Assembly: GCA_016928235.1 (NCBI GenBank)
Contig: JAFGLD010000135.1
Coordinates: 1 to 34,035 of the forward strand
Reading direction: 5' to 3'
Source: Anaerolineae bacterium
GTDB lineage: Bacteria > Chloroflexota > Anaerolineae > Aggregatilineales > UBA3940
DNA: 34,035 nt
The notes below the pieces were generated by a model that worked only from the letters and a program-made list of their open reading frames with translations, ran no database searches and was not told where the DNA came from. This document shows positions 22,459-30,430 of this stretch, piece after piece. The first letter of the stretch is position 1, and each line of letters begins with the position of its first letter. The position numbers and the translations under genes were made by a program.

Positions 22459-22914
22459 ATGCTTCCTCATTTACGATCGATCGAAAAAGGGATCAAGAAC
22501 ATTGACGGGTATTTGAATCGGGTGAGCAAAGGCTCCAAGCTCGATGAAAACGGGCGCTGCCGGTTGCAGGCAGACCAGGTTGGCATTCATATCGTTGTTG
22601 CTCCAGGTCAGGATCTACTGACTTTCAAGGCATATATCAATTTGCTACCTGATCCTGCTACAGGTAAAGTGTTGCCACTCTATTATCACCTGCTGGATAT
22701 GAGCGATGAGCCGGAGACCGGCCAGGCTTATTTTGCCATCGTCGCCTCGGAAGAGGTGGGGGGGGAACACGATGTGATCAGCGTGGAGTGCAAGCGTCCC
22801 ATTGTCGATATTAGCTTCGATGAATTCACCGCTTGCCTGCAAGCAGTCAGCTCAGTTGCCAACCAGTGGATGGATCGACTTGAAGAGGAGTTCGATGCAC
22901 CTAAGGTGCCTTGA
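22459..22914 (+). CDS. YbjN / type III chaperone-like protein
   Basis: 151 residues from the ATG at 22459, chosen for AGGAGA 8 nt upstream; the in-frame extension to 22348 has no ribosome site. After an N-terminal helix (EKGIKNIDGYLNRV) come antiparallel strands and the family-like core EVGGEHDVISVECKRPIVDI, then a terminal helix SFDEFTACLQAVSSVANQWM. The pattern of a domain with V-x-C/L-x-x-x-R-P followed by L/F-D-x-x-x-F and a terminal helix matches YbjN/CesT-like small proteins, which bind other proteins. Assignment is by fold pattern only. The partner is unknown; the upstream pRiA4b-family protein is one candidate by position. Confidence 0.6.
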   Translation: MLPHLRSIEKGIKNIDGYLNRVSKGSKLDENGRCRLQADQVGIHIVVAPGQDLLTFKAYINLLPDPATGKVLPLYYHLLDMSDEPETGQAYFAIVASEEVGGEHDVISVECKRPIVDISFDEFTACLQAVSSVANQWMDRLEEEFDAPKVP

Positions 22915-22924
22915 CATCGCCTGA

Positions 22925-23079
22925 ACATATCTTCTCAATAAACTGGGGTCGTTTTTAGTTCTTGGTGATTAATTCTTGGTTTTTTGACTGCCGACCTGTG
23001 ATTTGCGCCTAAAAGCTGATCGCTGATCACCAGGAATTAGCTTGAAGTTACCCCCCCCCGGATTGTTGAGAAGATATGT
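22925..23079. repeat. 155-bp element bounded by 14-bp inverted repeats
   Basis: ACATATCTTCTCAA (22925-22938) and TTGAGAAGATATGT (23066-23079) are exact reverse complements. The interior holds no ORF. It contains TTCTTGGT twice, a loosely inverted pair (GGTGATTAATTC and GAATTAG), and a run of nine C (about 23051-23059). No target-site duplication is clear. It looks like a MITE or a large hairpin after the YbjN-like gene. I see nothing further in 23080-23240. Confidence 0.5.
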
Positions 23080-23240
23080 GGCAGACAGGTGTCGGGTGGC
23101 TGGAACCCTTTTGAAAAAGATACCGGCTTCTTGGGAAAGAGAGCAAGAAGTTTTTGCCTAAGTTGACGCTTATGGTCAGGGTACGTTTTGTGCTATGGGC
23201 AATGCGACTGTTTAATCTTCGTGTCTTCGCAACGAAACAT

Positions 23241-23717
23241 TCACCGGCGCTTATGCGTCTGCCCATATGAATCAAGCGCAGTGCCACAGTGATAGCAGAT
23301 AGTTTCATACCAGCTGAAGCCGCTCTCGCACTGGCATCGCCACCGCCGCTCTTGCTCGGCCAACCAGCATACCGATCCCTTCTCTCGCAGTGTCTTAAGC
23401 TGGTCAAGAATGTCGAGGTGGTGGATGTGGCCATCGTGTTGGAATGCAATGAGTTGCTCGCAGGGAAATTCCGGGCAAACCCCACAATGCGGAATCGCCC
23501 GGCTATCTGCGCAGTCTCTGATCCGGCATTGTGAGCAGCCGGGGTGAATGTATAAGGCTATCGAGCGGCAGCCCTGGCAAGTGAATCCCTCTCGCGATTT
23601 CCCTTGTTGGCTTGCCTCCTCCAGTAAGTGTCTGCCTTCAGGAAGGCCGGCCCGAAAATGATAGCAGGCCCCACAATAGAGGCCACATGCAGCGAGAAGT
23701 AGACGAGAATCCGTCAT
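23241..23717 (-). CDS. DUF3795-like cysteine-rich protein
   Basis: 158 residues from the ATG at 23717, which overlaps the transglutaminase stop as ATGA, so translation is coupled. The cysteine array is CGLYCGAC near the start, CQGC, CSQCRIRDC and HCGVCPEFPC, which is the DUF3795 pattern. A second region, WRCQCESGFSWYETICYHCG, forms a zinc-ribbon-like tail. No signal peptide; the thiols should bind zinc or an Fe-S cluster. Function is unknown in the family. Being coupled to a membrane transglutaminase is unusual and may be only a chance operon; it is the last gene of the unit. Confidence 0.82.
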   Translation of the reverse strand: MTDSRLLLAACGLYCGACYHFRAGLPEGRHLLEEASQQGKSREGFTCQGCRSIALYIHPGCSQCRIRDCADSRAIPHCGVCPEFPCEQLIAFQHDGHIHHLDILDQLKTLREKGSVCWLAEQERRWRCQCESGFSWYETICYHCGTALDSYGQTHKRR

Positions 23718-26116
23718 GTCTGATCCTCTTTTGCTTGATGCTGTCCGGACAACCGGAACAACCATAAGAACCCATTCAGTCTCGGCCAGTCACCGATTGC
23801 GGCCTGGACAGAGATCTGATCGGGAAGTCGCGGGCTGTAATACAGATCCACATACAGCGAGACCAGGTCGCTTGCCAGGTAGTTGGCCTTCTCCGACCAG
23901 ATCTCCCAATCGCCCCATCGTGTTGATCCATGCTGTGCCCGGATGGCCAGCTCCGAGCGCAAAGCCGCGAGGAACTCGTGAGGGGTCTGTGTCACCGAGT
24001 GCGCCAACCCCAGCCGTCGACTGGCTGTTAATAGATCCCGGTACAGCGAGGTAATAGCATCCTCTGAAGTATAGCGTCTCCGTTGATGCGTGCGGATGAG
24101 TGTTCGCAAGGCTATGCTGCCAACAGCTGCTACGATGATTGATGGGACGGCAATGAACAGCCAGAGCTTCCCTATCAGGTCGACCTGTCTTGGAGTGACT
24201 ACTTCCTCAAATGCTTCGACGTCTTCCTGCTCGATGATCTCGGCCTCTTCCACCCACCTGCCAACTGCGCCATGCTCGATTGCCTCTCGTGATGCTGTGG
24301 GCTCGAAGTTGATCCAGCCTAGATCGGTGAAGTAAATCTGTGTCCAGGAATGCGATTCAGCCATCGTGACCTGGTAGGACAGGTTGACTGGATCATAGGT
24401 GCCGGTTGCGTAACCGACAGCCAGCCGTGCCGGCAGCCCGACGCTTCGAGCCATCACTGTCATCGCTGAGGCATAATAGTCGCAATAACCTTTCTCCAGA
24501 TCGAACAGGAAATAATCCACCACATCCCGCTCGACGGGTGGGGCATCCAGCTCAAGCGTATAGGGATAGTTGTCTCGAAGATACTTTTGTAAAGCCAATG
24601 CCTTGTCGTAGGCCGTTGGCGCGTCATCGACTATCTCTTCAGACAGGCTGACCACCCGGCCTGGTATCTCATCCGGGAGAGCCAGATAAGTCTCTTCGAC
24701 CCAATCCGGGTAACTTTCCGAGGCCGAGCGCAGGTCATCCGGCGTTGCTGAGGGTACCCATGAGAGAACCTCATAAGCCGATTGGGGTATCAGAGCATTC
24801 ACAGAAATCAAATCGATGCGGAACGGATCGGACCAGAGCCCCTCTGCCGCCTGGATCAACCGTACTGGCCGGCCTGCCGCGTAAATGGCCTGGGTGGATG
24901 ATTCAAACCAGAAACTCTGCCGTAGTAAGACAAAACCAGGGGGCGGCTCAGGCGATTCCGGCCACAGGGGCGCGGCATCAGGATCGGGTTGTTTGTTCCG
25001 GCTTGATAGCCAGCCATGCCCGGTGTATTGGCTATAACTGGTGGCTTGCCAATAGAAATGACCGGCTGAAATGCCTGGCGTCCGGACGGACATCACCGGT
25101 GTATCGATAAGCTCAGGGCCGCTTCCCAGCAGGTGCTCACGGGGCCACACACCGGGTGACGGAGCTACACTTCTCGTTATGCCTGACTGTCCTGCTGTTT
25201 TTTCTCGGGACGATTCCAACATGTCGCGAACCTGACGATGGAATTCAGGGTCGGTTAACTTGATAGTCAATGCCATTGCCAGGCCGACGATGAGTATGAC
25301 AGTACTGGTGGACACCAATCGATCGGTGCTAAGCCAATAGGGAAGTGCCTGTTCCCCCCATCGATTCTCCAATCGTTCTTGTGTGTTACTACTGGCCAGT
25401 AGCAGCCCAGCGGATAGACAGATAACCAGGTGTTCCCATCCCTTGGCTGTATAGAATATATTGAGTGCCAATATCCCTACGGTTGGCATCAATGCCCACC
25501 ATATTGAGTGTTGCCGGATCAATACCCACAGTGAGAGAACAGTAACCATCCATACTAACAATCCTAGCAGCGAGCCAAGCAGAATCTGCCCTCCTCCCGA
25601 CCAACTGGGAGCTAACCTTGGAGGCCAATCGGTTTGGAGATTCCAGATGTAGAGCGATAGACGTTCTGCGGCGGCTCGCCACTCCGGCAAATCGGGTGGC
25701 GATGATGCCGGGAGGGGATCTTCCGGCCTGGTGAGAGTCTGGTGTACAACTCTGCCGATTTCGCTGCCGGCCCATTGTCCCATGGCGACCAGCTCACTCA
25801 CGCCGGGTCGAGCAGGCGGCAGCGCCCGGCTCTGTGTCTGGGCAATCCAAAGGATACCAACGATCATCGCTATGCCGGCCAGAACGGCCGGATGCCGGAT
25901 GCTCCGGGCCAGCAGTAGCCCGATGCTCAGGCTTCCCAACGCTGCCCCCCACAGCACCTGGTTCGATCTCAGCCATCCTCCGGCCATCAAACTGCCCGGC
26001 AGGCAGCCCAACATCACCACGACCAGCAGTACGCCGGCCCCATGGCGTTGAACCCATTCGCTGATGTGCAGCCGCTCGAAGAAACTTTGATCCATGCTTA
26101 AGCTGACGCCTCTCAT
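23714..26116 (-). CDS. TgpA-like membrane transglutaminase-domain protein (DUF4129 C-terminus)
   Basis: 800 residues. Membrane helices fill about 25-95 and 175-290. An extracytoplasmic part then carries a transglutaminase-like domain with catalytic Cys545 in EKGYCDYYASAM, His589 in ESHSWTQIYF and an acidic residue (Glu605) in GWINFEPTAS. A further helix (650-672) precedes a cytoplasmic DUF4129-type tail (SLYRDLLTASRRLGLAHS, TPHEFLAALR). This is the TgpA/YebA layout. The start ATG at 26116 touches the stop of the DUF58 gene; an internal ATG at 26095 is also possible. Such proteins pair with DUF58 and MoxR ATPases, and probably process or cross-link cell-surface proteins. MoxR is absent here. 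Confidence 0.9.
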   Translation of the reverse strand: MRGVSLSMDQSFFERLHISEWVQRHGAGVLLVVVMLGCLPGSLMAGGWLRSNQVLWGAALGSLSIGLLLARSIRHPAVLAGIAMIVGILWIAQTQSRALPPARPGVSELVAMGQWAGSEIGRVVHQTLTRPEDPLPASSPPDLPEWRAAAERLSLYIWNLQTDWPPRLAPSWSGGGQILLGSLLGLLVWMVTVLSLWVLIRQHSIWWALMPTVGILALNIFYTAKGWEHLVICLSAGLLLASSNTQERLENRWGEQALPYWLSTDRLVSTSTVILIVGLAMALTIKLTDPEFHRQVRDMLESSREKTAGQSGITRSVAPSPGVWPREHLLGSGPELIDTPVMSVRTPGISAGHFYWQATSYSQYTGHGWLSSRNKQPDPDAAPLWPESPEPPPGFVLLRQSFWFESSTQAIYAAGRPVRLIQAAEGLWSDPFRIDLISVNALIPQSAYEVLSWVPSATPDDLRSASESYPDWVEETYLALPDEIPGRVVSLSEEIVDDAPTAYDKALALQKYLRDNYPYTLELDAPPVERDVVDYFLFDLEKGYCDYYASAMTVMARSVGLPARLAVGYATGTYDPVNLSYQVTMAESHSWTQIYFTDLGWINFEPTASREAIEHGAVGRWVEEAEIIEQEDVEAFEEVVTPRQVDLIGKLWLFIAVPSIIVAAVGSIALRTLIRTHQRRRYTSEDAITSLYRDLLTASRRLGLAHSVTQTPHEFLAALRSELAIRAQHGSTRWGDWEIWSEKANYLASDLVSLYVDLYYSPRLPDQISVQAAIGDWPRLNGFLWLFRLSGQHQAKEDQT

Positions 26117-27565
26117 TTATGGGTTTACCTTCGCCGGCGATGATCGAACAACCACTTTGCCCCAGGGCGTGACAATGTAGTCCCAGTCGCCACTGCCTGG
26201 GGCGCTGGGACGGGCATCGAGGGTGTGTTGGTACTGGACGAGATGCACAGGTATGCCTATGTTGGCCAGTATAGCTCGCAGCCAGGCTGTTCGCTCCTGG
26301 CCAATGGGCAGCATAGGGACATCCGGGTCATCGCCCTTTTTCACTCCGGCTGCATCATGAAGGAGCCCATCCGATGTTGACGGAAAGGTCTCTGCATCCA
26401 GCAGCACGATCCCTTTAACGGAAGTCCCCAGATCGAGGTGCATGAGTGCCGTCGGCCAATCTGTGGTAATCGATGGGGTGATGATGATAATCGAGTGACC
26501 GTGTGCCAGGAATGATCTGGCTTCGCGAAGGATCTCGCTCAAAGGGATCTCGGCATGGGTTTCCAGAGGAGCCAGTGCTCTCAAGATATGGTTGAGCTGT
26601 GCCTTTCCCCGGGCAGGTTGGAGCACTATCCGATCTGGTTTGGATGTGTATAATCCAACGCCTTTTCCCTGTTTCAATAAATGCCAGGCCCAGCTGGCTG
26701 TCCAGATGATGGCATATTCCAGCGTCGATTCCTGCCCTTCGCCGACATGAACTGCCGAATCGAGATCTAATACCAGCCAGATGTTGCCACCTTTTTCGTC
26801 ATCGAATTCCTTGACCAGGAAGTCCTGGTGGCGCATCGACAGCGGCCAATGAATACGCCGGACGGGATCGCCGGGATGATAGTCCCTCACGCCACCAATG
26901 ATACCTGTCGCGATCAGATTTCTTTGACGGGAAGCAGCCACGCCATGCCCGCCTCCGGGCGGTGCTAAGACGCCCAGGTCATGGAGGATAGGCGGTACGA
27001 CCAGTACTTCGTGTGCCTGTGGGTACTCGCAAGTGACCTCGAAGATGCCGAACGGGTCGCCAAAACGCACTGTCGTTGGGCCTACACGGAAGACACCTCG
27101 CCTGCTGCTGATCGACTTTCGGCTCCATCTGTCGTGGTCAAAACCGCTGATACTTCGTACGACTGATGCGTCGTAACCGGGCAGATTGGAGTGGTCGATA
27201 ATCTCGGCAGTCAGGAGCGGCAGCAGAAAACCATTTTGCAAGACAAAGGTCTCCTCCAACCGGTCGCCGATCTGTGCCCAGGTATGGAGCAGGCGGCGGT
27301 CGAAGCGAGTCAGCCGTGCGCCTTGGATGGCCCACCAGGCGCAGATCGCGACCAGCAGCACCATTGCGACCAGCATGACGATCCATACTCTGGCGGGGAA
27401 AAATATCAACAGGACAATCTGCGCGACTGCCATGACCAGCGGAATACGCTCGGTCAGCCTGACAGTGCTTTCGTGATGATCCCCTTGATAGTGGTAGATA
27501 ACACCACCAACCGTGAACATGTTTTTGGCTACCTGGCTCAGGAAGGCGCTGCGTTGGTGTAGCAT
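26117..27565 (-). CDS. DUF58-domain membrane protein
   Basis: 482 residues from the ATG at 27565, which has CCAAGGA suitably placed; an ATG at 27610 would add 15 residues but has no ribosome site. Two membrane helices near the N-terminus (LVMAVAQIVLLIFFPA and VWIVMLVAMVLLVAICAWW) are followed by an extended beta region (FRVGPTTVRFGDPFGIFEV). The DUF58 hallmark is DYHPGDPVRRIHWPLSMRHQ with VKEFDDEKGGNIWLVLDLD, a von Willebrand A-like fold. It heads the operon with the transglutaminase protein and is driven by the promoter at 27645-27673. Usual partners include a MoxR-type AAA ATPase, which is missing from the window. Confidence 0.9.
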   Translation of the reverse strand: MLHQRSAFLSQVAKNMFTVGGVIYHYQGDHHESTVRLTERIPLVMAVAQIVLLIFFPARVWIVMLVAMVLLVAICAWWAIQGARLTRFDRRLLHTWAQIGDRLEETFVLQNGFLLPLLTAEIIDHSNLPGYDASVVRSISGFDHDRWSRKSISSRRGVFRVGPTTVRFGDPFGIFEVTCEYPQAHEVLVVPPILHDLGVLAPPGGGHGVAASRQRNLIATGIIGGVRDYHPGDPVRRIHWPLSMRHQDFLVKEFDDEKGGNIWLVLDLDSAVHVGEGQESTLEYAIIWTASWAWHLLKQGKGVGLYTSKPDRIVLQPARGKAQLNHILRALAPLETHAEIPLSEILREARSFLAHGHSIIIITPSITTDWPTALMHLDLGTSVKGIVLLDAETFPSTSDGLLHDAAGVKKGDDPDVPMLPIGQERTAWLRAILANIGIPVHLVQYQHTLDARPSAPGSGDWDYIVTPWGKVVVRSSPAKVNP

Positions 27566-27644
27566 CAGGTGTTCCTTGGAGAAATTGCCAGCAGGCAAGG
27601 AGTTTGCCATTATTTCACTCAGAGTGCAAACTGTTCTGTGGGGG

Positions 27645-27673
27645 ATGATAGTCGGGTTGTTTCATTTTGTCTA
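27645..27673 (-). promoter_or_regulatory. Promoter of the DUF58 operon
   Basis: On the minus strand TAGACA (27668-27673), a 17-bp spacer and TATCAT (27645-27650) are present, both 5 of 6 to consensus. The expected leader is about 70 nt to the start at 27565. Confidence 0.55.
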
Positions 27674-27772
27674 ATCGCCCAAAGCACGGCAGAATTCTTT
27701 TGTGTTTGGCCTTTGATTCCTTGGCTGAGAACCACTCACAGCAGGTCGTGCTCCCGCCACCGAAAAATTATC

Positions 27773-27893
27773 GGCTCAACGCGGAATAGTGGGAAAAGCC
27801 GGGAGAAACCGGGTTTTTATCTCACCGGGAACGGCCAATGGATGACGGAAAAACCCGGTTTCTTAACCTACCCCCAGTTTTCCGCGTTGAGCC
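27773..27893. mobile_element. 121-bp MITE with 14-bp terminal inverted repeats and 8-bp duplication
   Basis: Ends GGCTCAACGCGGAA (27773-27786) and TTCCGCGTTGAGCC (27880-27893) are exact inverted repeats. The flanks are identical octamers AAATTATC at 27765-27772 and 27894-27901, a target-site duplication. Inside, AAACCGGGTTTTT (27806-27818) and AAAAACCCGGTTT (27849-27861) form a second perfect inverted pair. There is no transposase. The GGCTC end and 8-bp duplication suggest mobilisation by an ISL3-type element, as an inference. It lies directly upstream of the Tag-like gene. Confidence 0.85.
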
Positions 27894-27918
27894 AAATTAT
27901 CTTCCGTGGAGTTTCTCG

Positions 27919-28392
27919 ATGCCTGATAAAGAAGGTGATTACTACACAGCAGAAGGGTATTACGTTCCACCACGCCGGAGACCGGGAACGGATGCCGGAT
28001 ATTTGGAGGTTATGGCGCAGGCTATCTTCCAGGCTGGTTTTAGTTGGGAGGTTGTGCGCAACAAATGGCCGAACTTCTGCAAGGCATTCGATGAGTTTAC
28101 CATCGATGCTGTTGCGGCCTACAGCCCTGATGATCTCGACCGTCTGGTGGCCGACAAGGGGATTATTCGCAATGCTCGCAAGATCGAGGCCGTGATCGAG
28201 AATGCCCGGGTGATGCGACACCTGATCCGGGAGCACGGATCCTTTCACGCTTATCTGCGCTCGTTGGACGAACTACCTTATCACAAGCGACGCAACAAGC
28301 TGGCCAGGCAGTTCAAGTGGCTAGGCCGAACAGGAGTTTTTGTGATGTTATGGTGTGTGGGCGAAGAGGTTCCGGATTGGGAAGATCGATAG
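27919..28392 (+). CDS. Divergent DNA-3-methyladenine glycosylase I (Tag)-like protein
   Basis: 157 residues from the ATG at 27919; the longer frame starts inside the MITE and is rejected. The match to Tag is clear over IFQAGFSWEVVRNKWPNFCK, AFDEFTIDAVAAYSPDDLDR and GIIRNARKIEAVIENA, then GSFHAYLRSLDE. Tag excises 3-methyladenine from DNA. By eye alignment, the active-site Glu of Tag (in its L-E-G-x-Q-A-G-L-S-W motif) is Ala here. The zinc-binding Cys/His residues at both ends are also missing. It may be a diverged glycosylase with altered chemistry or a DNA-binding relative. The MITE ends 25 nt before the start codon and may have replaced the native promoter. Confidence 0.8.
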   Translation: MPDKEGDYYTAEGYYVPPRRRPGTDAGYLEVMAQAIFQAGFSWEVVRNKWPNFCKAFDEFTIDAVAAYSPDDLDRLVADKGIIRNARKIEAVIENARVMRHLIREHGSFHAYLRSLDELPYHKRRNKLARQFKWLGRTGVFVMLWCVGEEVPDWEDR

Positions 28393-28414
28393 ACAAGCCG
28401 GCGCGTCAGGCTCT

Positions 28415-28690
28415 TCAACGCTTCCTGGTCCGGACGTTATACCGCTGCAATGCCTCCATGCCGACTATTGTCAGCTCACCGAAGTGATGGGGATACCGCA
28501 GCCCTGTAATCATGGCGCGGGTGGCGTAGACGATGGCGCCTCGGCGTACGTCGGGCCCTTGCTGTATTCCCCAGGTTGCCATACGTTGAGCCAGTGTCTC
28601 GTCATCCTCATCTGTCTCACGGGGAAAGAGATCGAGCAAGGCTGAGATGGCTTCGATGGCGCGATGTTCGTCAGGCGCAAATGTGCTCAT
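28415..28690 (-). CDS. Small hypothetical protein
   Basis: 91 residues; not recognised. It is polar and probably helical, with an acidic stretch (RETDEDDETLAQRM) and a basic C-terminus (RYNVRTRKR), without signal peptide, membrane helix or cysteine motif. It is convergent with the Tag-like gene, the two stops being 22 nt apart. No strong ribosome site precedes the ATG at 28690, which lowers confidence, but the amino-acid composition is protein-like and no competing frame is better. A palindromic repeat lies 23 nt upstream. Confidence 0.5.
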   Translation of the reverse strand: MSTFAPDEHRAIEAISALLDLFPRETDEDDETLAQRMATWGIQQGPDVRRGAIVYATRAMITGLRYPHHFGELTIVGMEALQRYNVRTRKR

Positions 28691-28712
28691 AGTTACAACT
28701 GGCTGCTGCTGT

Positions 28713-28741
28713 GTAGGAGCGGGTCTCAGACCCGCCCCTAC
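28713..28741. repeat. Short palindromic repeat
   Basis: GTAGG-A-GCGGGTCT, one-base loop, AGACCCGC-C-CCTAC: 13 paired positions with one mismatch. Sequences of this GTAGG-GCGGGTCT-AGACCCGC type recur as interspersed palindromes in several bacterial genomes (recollection, not searched). Only one copy is seen here. Confidence 0.6.
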
Positions 28742-28813
28742 GGTTTAGGCATGAGAATTTATTCATAGTCCTTATTGCAGGCTCGACTGGAGAAGTGGTT
28801 TAATCGCTATTCC

Positions 28814-29473
28814 TTACCGTACTGTTCCGGATACCTTCATGGTCTCACTTTCCAACGAGATCATCTTGATCGTGACTTTGCTGAGCAGCTCGCTCTTTGC
28901 TCCGGTCAGGGCCGTCTGGGTAGCATCGCCCATCGCTGCTGTCAGACCGTTGGGGATTTGCAGTGAGCCAAACTGGGCGCCTAGCGGGTTGAGCTTGAAG
29001 ACACCTAAAGTGCCATCGATGGTTGGTTGGCACGTCAGTGTCCCGGCACCGTAGTTGTCAGCTGTATCGACAATCGCCACATCCAGCCGGAGCTGTCCTG
29101 AGCCGATAGTTGTACTGCCCCCCTTAACCGTATCGCTCCAGCCACCGAGCTGCAAGGTTGCGATGACGAAATCGGCAACTTGTTGCTGTGTCGCATAGAT
29201 GGTGAACTCCGATCCGCTTGCGAGCCCATAGACCTGGCCCCAGGCGTGGACCAACGTGTCACCGGTTTCGATGAGATTGTACAGGTTGGGCGGAGGGGTT
29301 GGCTCAGGTGTCAACATTGCCAGAGGTGTGCCAATAATCCCGCCACTACCGGCGATCTGCGTTGCACTGGCGTTAAAGGTGGCCATATTGGCGTCAAGCC
29401 TGCTATTGCAACCACCCGTCGAGGCCAGTATGAAGCTCAGGACGGCAGCCGGAATAAGATAGTGTTTTCTCAT
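28814..29473 (-). CDS. Predicted secreted lipoprotein, function unknown
   Basis: 219 residues; GAGGAGAAC precedes the ATG at 29473. The N-terminus MRKHYLIPAAVLSFILASTG followed by G-C is a signal peptide with a weak lipobox ending at Cys22. A Pro/Thr-rich linker (TPEPTPPPN) is followed by a beta-rich domain. This includes ATQQQVADFVIATLQLGGW and SGQLRLDVAIVDTADNYGAG, and ends ISLESETMKVSGTVR. No family is recognised. It is probably anchored to the outer face of the membrane. It has its own promoter and is not tightly linked to the HAD gene upstream. Confidence 0.75.
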   Translation of the reverse strand: MRKHYLIPAAVLSFILASTGGCNSRLDANMATFNASATQIAGSGGIIGTPLAMLTPEPTPPPNLYNLIETGDTLVHAWGQVYGLASGSEFTIYATQQQVADFVIATLQLGGWSDTVKGGSTTIGSGQLRLDVAIVDTADNYGAGTLTCQPTIDGTLGVFKLNPLGAQFGSLQIPNGLTAAMGDATQTALTGAKSELLSKVTIKMISLESETMKVSGTVR

Positions 29474-29517
29474 GTTCTCCTCACTCTTGTAACCCTTGGT
29501 GCAAGTCGATTTTCCAT

Positions 29518-29545
29518 ACTATAACTGATCTGAGGCGGTATGCAA
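29518..29545 (-). promoter_or_regulatory. Promoter of the lipoprotein gene, next to a palindrome
   Basis: On the minus strand TTGCAT (29540-29545), a 16-bp spacer and TATAGT (29518-29523) are present. The palindrome CAAGCTTT-G-AAAGCTTG (29543-29559, perfect 8-bp arms) overlaps the -35 box and could be a regulator site. Confidence 0.5.
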
Positions 29546-29603
29546 GCTTTGAAAGCTTGACAGGTGAACCTCATCGCGCAGATTGTCTTTAGCAGATGCT
29601 TGC

Positions 29604-30320
29604 TCATGGCATCAACTCTGCCAGCGAACGAATGATCCGATCCGGCTTTACGATGCTCGATTGGAGCAGCCCGGCGCCTTCGAGATCGATCCAGATGCCC
29701 GTAATCCCAACCTGCTGCGCGCCTGCCACATCCCATTCCAGGTTATCTCCGACCATCCAGGCTTCGTCAGGACCGACCTTCATCTGCTCCAGAGCGTGAA
29801 GGTAGATGCGTTGGTCCGGCTTGCCCACACCAAACTCTTCTTCGATCAGAATGATCTCGAAGAAGGAGGACAATCCATATTTGTCGATTTTTCGGCGCTG
29901 GGAGATGGCATTGCCGTTGGTGAGCAGCGCCAGACGAGACCCCCGGTCTCGCAAGCGATGCAGCGTGTCGATTGCCCCCGGAAAGGGTTCGATGGCTGCC
30001 TCGCGCAGCGTCGAATAGCGATCGGCGAGTTGGTAGGCAATGTCGCGCCTGTCTATCCCCAATCGCCGGAGCGCCTCTTCGACGATCTCACGCCGTGCCA
30101 ATTCCAATTGCAGGCGTCCCCGGCGGTGGCGGTCAGCATCGTTCCAATACCACGAGCTGTAGGCGCGGATGGCGGCATTGAGCGCATCAGATGTGAAGGG
30201 CATGAGTTGGGGAGCATATGTCTCGCAGGCTTCCCGCCAACAGCAGTCGACACTCCCTGTAGCATTCAGGATAGTATCATCCATGTCCAGAAAAATGGCA
30301 GAAGGCAGTTGTAAGATCAT
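29604..30320 (-). CDS. HAD-superfamily hydrolase (YjjG-like phosphatase)
   Basis: 238 residues. HAD motifs in order: AIFLDMDDTI (nucleophile and acid Asp), LALLTNGNA (motif II), GVGKPDQRIY (motif III Lys) and MVGDNLEWDVAGAQQVG (motif IV). A helical cap of about 80 residues lies between motifs I and II, as in subfamily I enzymes such as YjjG (nucleotidase) and haloacid dehalogenase relatives. It hydrolyses a small phosphorylated metabolite in the cytoplasm; substrate unknown. The upstream 220 bp hold a long hairpin and a pair of phased repeats. Confidence 0.9.
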   Translation of the reverse strand: MILQLPSAIFLDMDDTILNATGSVDCCWREACETYAPQLMPFTSDALNAAIRAYSSWYWNDADRHRRGRLQLELARREIVEEALRRLGIDRRDIAYQLADRYSTLREAAIEPFPGAIDTLHRLRDRGSRLALLTNGNAISQRRKIDKYGLSSFFEIILIEEEFGVGKPDQRIYLHALEQMKVGPDEAWMVGDNLEWDVAGAQQVGITGIWIDLEGAGLLQSSIVKPDRIIRSLAELMP

Positions 30321-30358
30321 CTTGTTGCAGTGCTCCCGGAAAGTTTTCGCCCTTTCAC

Positions 30359-30418
30359 AAAAGGTAAATGGGTAATGGCGCGAAGCGTGCCCTGTGTTAC
30401 CCTACCCTTTTACCTTTT
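30359..30418. terminator. Long hairpin, probable terminator
   Basis: AAAAGGTAAATGGGTAA (30359-30375) pairs with TTACCCTACCCTTTTACCTTTT (about 30397-30418) with few mismatches, enclosing a GC-rich inner stem. It sits between the WD40 gene end and the HAD gene start. A/T runs on both sides allow termination in either direction. Confidence 0.5.
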
Positions 30419-30430
30419 TGCTTGTCGGCC

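Noticed and set aside
23051..23060. Run of nine C as a frameshift site
   Set aside because: It lies between genes and interrupts no recognisable frame; noted only as a possible assembly weak point.
23048..23485. Minus-strand reading of 145 codons
   Set aside because: It overlaps the DUF3795 gene in another frame and has biased, low-complexity composition.
27838..27918. Longer start for the Tag-like gene
   Set aside because: The extra 27 codons lie within the MITE and its target duplication, so they are accidental.
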